From: Bin5 sp965204525
GTDB lineage: Bacteria; Chloroflexota; Anaerolineae; Caldilineales; Caldilineaceae
Direction of reading: 5' to 3'
Length of the DNA: 64,000 bases
Assembly: GCA_965204525.1 (NCBI GenBank)
Contig: OZ241994.1
Span: 5,146,001 to 5,210,000, forward strand
Shown one piece after another: positions 62,001 through 64,000 of the stretch (position 1 is its first letter; every line of letters begins with the position of its first letter). The translations under genes and the position numbers were made by a program. The notes under the pieces were generated by a model, which saw nothing but the letters and a program-made list of their open reading frames with translations, did no database searches and had not been told where the DNA came from.

Positions 62001-62501
62001 TGTCCAGATGTGAGCGGGAATCAAGTGGCACCTGTCGTCCACCTCCAGCACAATTTCCAACAGGTCGCGGCTGTCCAGACCCAGGATAGGACGGCCGTCC
62101 GCGCGAATGTTGCCGATCTTCTCCAGCTCGGCCTGTAGAATCGCGGTCGCCTCGACCGTAGGCGCAAAAACGATGTTGTGAACTTTGCGCGTTCGGTCGT
62201 ATCTTTTGTAAATGTTGCTGATCTCGCCGCCGATCAGGAAGCGGACAGGCCCTTCACAGGAGGGGGGCACCTCTGCGGCGACAGTTGCGGCGAACTCAGG
62301 TTTCAGTTGAAATAACCCGTCCTCTGCCGGCGCCAATTTCGCCTGCATTTCCGCCAACCAGCCAGGATGGGCGATGTCGCCCGTGGCGACAACCTGTACG
62401 CCCTTGAGCTGTGCCCACTTCCACAGGTGCTCAAGGGTCAGGTTCTTGCTCGTGGCTCGCGAAAAGTGGGAGTGTAGATGAATATCGGCGACTAGCTTCA
62501 T
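59004..62501 (-). CDS. EndoQ-like PHP endonuclease fused to UvrD/PcrA-type helicase
   Basis: 1165 residues. Residues 1 to about 430 match the endonuclease Q/TIGR00375 type: a PHP metal site (IHLHSH with H8 and H10, E93, H164, and SDAH with D223 and H225) and a four-Cys zinc knuckle (C279, C282, C295, C298). After a linker (430-500) comes a UvrD superfamily 1 helicase: Walker A AGPGTGKT at 529-536, VTFTNRAAEEM, DEYQDVN and YGFRGADRRYF. EndoQ nicks DNA at deaminated bases; the helicase would unwind from the nick. A Uma2 and a nitroreductase gene lie upstream in the same operon with ATGA overlaps. Confidence 0.9.
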   Translation of the reverse strand: MKLVADIHLHSHFSRATSKNLTLEHLWKWAQLKGVQVVATGDIAHPGWLAEMQAKLAPAEDGLFQLKPEFAATVAAEVPPSCEGPVRFLIGGEISNIYKRYDRTRKVHNIVFAPTVEATAILQAELEKIGNIRADGRPILGLDSRDLLEIVLEVDDRCHLIPAHIWTPWFSILGSKSGFDSLEECFADLTPHIFAVETGLSSDPPMNWRVSWLDDYTLVSNSDAHSPPKLAREATLFDTELSYDALFNALKSGDPTEFLGTIEFFPEEGKYHLDGHRKCGVCWEPVTTVANRGLCSQCGKPVTVGVYHRVEELADRVPGTRPSSAAPFTSLIPLPEALGEVLDVGPNAKRVQTEYLRLLGRLGPELAILQAVPLEDISAAGGPVLAEGIRRMRAGEVVAKSGFDGEYGVIRMFDGEADKLSSFQLGIFAGEPAAAKAKSGATSVGRELLREKGESLPSKVAAPPEENALAEEEVQYSLPFDLAANEHASSDPQSHQGAGRQTESDWFNQLNSQQQAAAAHTSTPLAIVAGPGTGKTRTLTVRIARLIEGKGAAPSSILAVTFTNRAAEEMRERLTELLGTERSSTITVGTFHQLGASLLREFGNAIGISQDFAILADPDRQTLLRRACPELGARELRAALEEISARKNGLKAATTQGKTEESDSETWTRYQAALKEANALDFDDLILRAAQLLETDSAVLGAVQARFRWISVDEYQDVNAAQHRLLTLLVAGGANLCVIGDPDQAIYGFRGADRRYFLSFEDDFPGGKRLHLEKNYRSAQTILDAAMQVISRNPDHQATALIADFAEQVKLDVYRAPTDKAEAEYVVHQVEQMVGGVSYFSLDSGRVDDNGLPEDFAFGDFAVLYRLNAQARLMEEAFDRSGIPYSTIGGSALAEQRPVQEIVALLWLTLAPDSPLQWQRILTEGKRALTDGEVADLAEKQIKESEGRSTPKAWPKAIAAAARTGTLRQPQRERLAQTVELVEKLASDASAPLSSQLQFAAAGWAGLRGTDFSDAEEERIDRLQRRAAPFRNRLQDFLTTMSLQSEADQYDSRADRVTLMSLHAAKGLEFPVVFIAGCEEGLLPYTPANRDVDLDEERRLFYVGMTRAQRRLILTHAGRRFLFGQSMENRLSGFVTDIETALQEVRQAEPRRSRKRAEDQQMRLF

Positions 62502-63163
62502 TCTGTCTGCCAGCTGTTCCAGTAGGTCCTGTCGCGCATCGGCTTCCGTTTGGCCGGGCGGAAGTCGTCGCCCTTGAAGTAGGCGACCGGCAGCAGCGCG
62601 GCCTGGGAGATATCGTCGGGAATGCCCAGCATCCCGGCGATTTCGCGTTCATGCCGCAAATGAAGAGTGGTCCAGGCAGAGCCTATTCCTCTGGCTCGCA
62701 GCGCCATCATGAACGACCAAGCGGCCGGCAGGATGGAGCCATAGTGCCCGGCCTGTGAAGCCGGAGCGGCATCCTCAGGGCGGCCTTCGATGCAAGGGAT
62801 AACCAGGACCGGAACATCCTGTAAATTGTCGGCCAGATATTGGGCGGAGCTGATCACACGCTGCATCTGCCTATCTTCGGCGGTCGCGTCGGGTCCTGCA
62901 GGCACACTCCGAGTGGCGTTGTAGCCGTACCACACCTTACGGTATCGCTCCGCGATGAAGCGCTTCTTCTCGCCATCGGTTACCACGACGAAGTGCCAGT
63001 TCTGACGGTTGCTGCCTGTTGGGGCCTGCCCCGCAATCTCCAGGCACTGCTCGATGATTTCGCTTTCTACGGGCCGATTCAGGTCCAGTCGTTTTCGCAC
63101 CGAACGCGTGGTCGTCAACAGATGGTCGGCAACTGCCAGGTTTTCAGGCGTTGAGAGAATCAT
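62498..63163 (-). CDS. Nitroreductase family protein
   Basis: About 221 residues from the ATG at 63163, four bases after GGAGG. FMN-binding pattern at RSVRKRLDLNRPVE, the segment APTGSNRQNWHFVVV and the later GIGSAWTTLHL mark the nitroreductase fold; such flavoenzymes reduce nitro groups, quinones or act as dehydrogenases. The gene overlaps the helicase gene by four bases at its 3' end and the Uma2 gene by four bases at its 5' end, so the three are translated together. Confidence 0.88.
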   Translation of the reverse strand: MILSTPENLAVADHLLTTTRSVRKRLDLNRPVESEIIEQCLEIAGQAPTGSNRQNWHFVVVTDGEKKRFIAERYRKVWYGYNATRSVPAGPDATAEDRQMQRVISSAQYLADNLQDVPVLVIPCIEGRPEDAAPASQAGHYGSILPAAWSFMMALRARGIGSAWTTLHLRHEREIAGMLGIPDDISQAALLPVAYFKGDDFRPAKRKPMRDRTYWNSWQTE

Positions 63164-63891
63164 TTGGCCTCCTTGCGGCGCCGCGCCAGCGCGGCGCAAA
63201 ATGTCTTATGTTCCTGAGAATCAAGCCCTTGCTGCAACGTCTCCAATACGCCGGATAGATTGCCGGCCAGGAGCGCACCCGGCAGCAACCACAGGCCCGG
63301 GAAGCGTTCGCTTCTCAAAACGCCGTCCTCGTCCGGCTGCTGCTCCACATAGACGCCGTCACGCAGAACAAACCAGATAACGCGTTGCTCATAGGCCAGA
63401 TACACAACGTACTCCGGTACGCCGTTGCGAGCGTAAGCCCGTTTCTTCTGGTTCAGGTCATAGCTGGCGCTGCTGGCGGACACCTCCAGAATCAGCTCCG
63501 GCGTGCCTTCCAGATAGCCGTCTTCATCCACTCTGGCCGTCCCACCGTATTCAGGCGGCAGAAACAGGAGGGCGTCCGGTTGAGGTTCGTTCTCGAAGTC
63601 AAGGCGTAGCGTAGCGTTATCACTTCCTTCTACACCAGGAGTAGAGGCCGTGTACAATCCCAGCCAGCTGATTGAATGAAAATGCGGTTTTCCGTGTTCG
63701 CGGTGCCGTGCCGGGGATGGCACATACACGACTCCCTCTATGAGTTCGGCTTTCTTTATTTCAGGGTGGGCCGAGTAGATGCGCTCAAACTCGGCGCGCG
63801 TCAGCCGATCGCCGTTGTTCAGAGGCGGAACTGGGCTCTCTTTTTCGGTCATCGGAGACGTAGGCGAGCGTTCGACTGTCGATACAGCCAT
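63160..63891 (-). CDS. Uma2 family (DUF820) PD-(D/E)XK nuclease-like protein
   Basis: About 243 residues from the ATG at 63891 with GGAGG in front. Uma2 core with RLTRAEFERIYSAHPEIKKAELIEGVVY, the acidic segment QPDALLFLPPEYGG, and ELILEVSASSASYDLNQKKRAYARNGVPEYVVY. First gene of an operon with nitroreductase and EndoQ-UvrD genes. Unlike the copy at 10398-11171 it has no coiled-coil tail. Confidence 0.88.
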   Translation of the reverse strand: MAVSTVERSPTSPMTEKESPVPPLNNGDRLTRAEFERIYSAHPEIKKAELIEGVVYVPSPARHREHGKPHFHSISWLGLYTASTPGVEGSDNATLRLDFENEPQPDALLFLPPEYGGTARVDEDGYLEGTPELILEVSASSASYDLNQKKRAYARNGVPEYVVYLAYEQRVIWFVLRDGVYVEQQPDEDGVLRSERFPGLWLLPGALLAGNLSGVLETLQQGLDSQEHKTFCAALARRRKEAK

Positions 63892-63934
63892 TGCAGTCCT
63901 CCTTGCCCAATCAACAGTGCTTTGCGTTGACCGC

Positions 63935-63964
63935 ATTATACCCGATCCAATTGACCGGATTCAA
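63935..63964 (-). promoter_or_regulatory. Promoter of the Uma2/nitroreductase/EndoQ-UvrD operon
   Basis: On the minus strand TTGAAT (63959-63964), 18-base spacer and TATAAT (63935-63940), about 45 bases before the ATG at 63891. Confidence 0.6.
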
Positions 63965-64000
63965 TCCGCCCACTGGCGGTCCATGATCGAGTAGCCGCCG

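Noticed and set aside
1..64000. CRISPR arrays, tRNA and rRNA genes
   Set aside because: No regularly spaced repeat array, cloverleaf-like T-arm sequence or rRNA-like block was recognised in reading either strand; a short tRNA could still be missed by eye.

Overview
The window is GC-rich and gene-dense, with broken or duplicated genes in a few accessory stretches. It looks like a Chloroflexota chromosome, most like the Caldilineaceae type. The grounds are lipoproteins with short Ala/Pro/Glu-rich N-termini, many sugar and peptide ABC importers beside phytanoyl-CoA dioxygenases, Gfo/Idh oxidoreductases, mandelate racemase-type enzymes and FG-GAP proteins, Uma2 proteins, and a SelB gene. This is inference from gene content; no rRNA, tRNA or CRISPR array was seen.

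Layout. 92-3410 (minus) is a catabolic cassette: HpcH/HpaI aldolase, NHL propeller, PhyH dioxygenase, a cupin-like stub and an SDR epimerase. 3411-6859 is an accessory stretch with a phased palindrome/repeat cluster, a small membrane protein, a divergent peptide deformylase with partial copies of its start region nearby, and an SH3b surface protein. 6860-9238 is a one-piece two-component system (kinase, receiver and DNA-binding domain in one chain). 9432-11598 is a scrap zone: a Cache-domain remnant, a Uma2 gene, a broken FN3 gene, and a deleted duplicate of the 3' end of the next gene. 11636-18061 (minus) holds two Gfo/Idh oxidoreductases, a peptide-type ABC importer and a lipoprotein cytochrome c. 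18329-26867 (plus) holds a 12-loop FG-GAP protein, a sugar ABC importer and a GHL6-like glycosidase. 27010-29398 holds a 2-hydroxyacid dehydrogenase, a small ORF, a GNAT and a decayed gene end.

29399-37435 (plus) holds an M81 peptidase, DegT aminotransferase, PhyH dioxygenase, a sugar ABC importer and a degenerate kinase. 37374-40695 (minus) is another sugar ABC importer. 41066-46981 has an aquaporin, a PlsC acyltransferase, an aldo/keto reductase, two glycosyltransferases and a VOC protein. 47229-55003 (plus) has a mandelate racemase-family enzyme, a second peptide-type ABC importer and a GGT-like Ntn hydrolase. 55701-58936 (plus) is a coiled-coil protein coupled to SelB. 59004-63891 (minus) is an overlapping three-gene operon: Uma2, nitroreductase and an EndoQ-like/UvrD fusion helicase.

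Five ABC importers (three sugar type, two oligopeptide type) have binding protein and permeases but no ATPase, so the ATPases are presumably shared and encoded elsewhere. The general picture is a scavenger of sugars, modified sugars and peptides whose importers sit beside oxidoreductases, dioxygenases and hydrolases that would process the imported compounds. The least ordinary items are the EndoQ-UvrD fusion, the kinase/receiver/DNA-binding fusion, a permease apparently starting at AUU, two apparently leaderless genes, and the 24-bp palindrome with helically phased half-sites.
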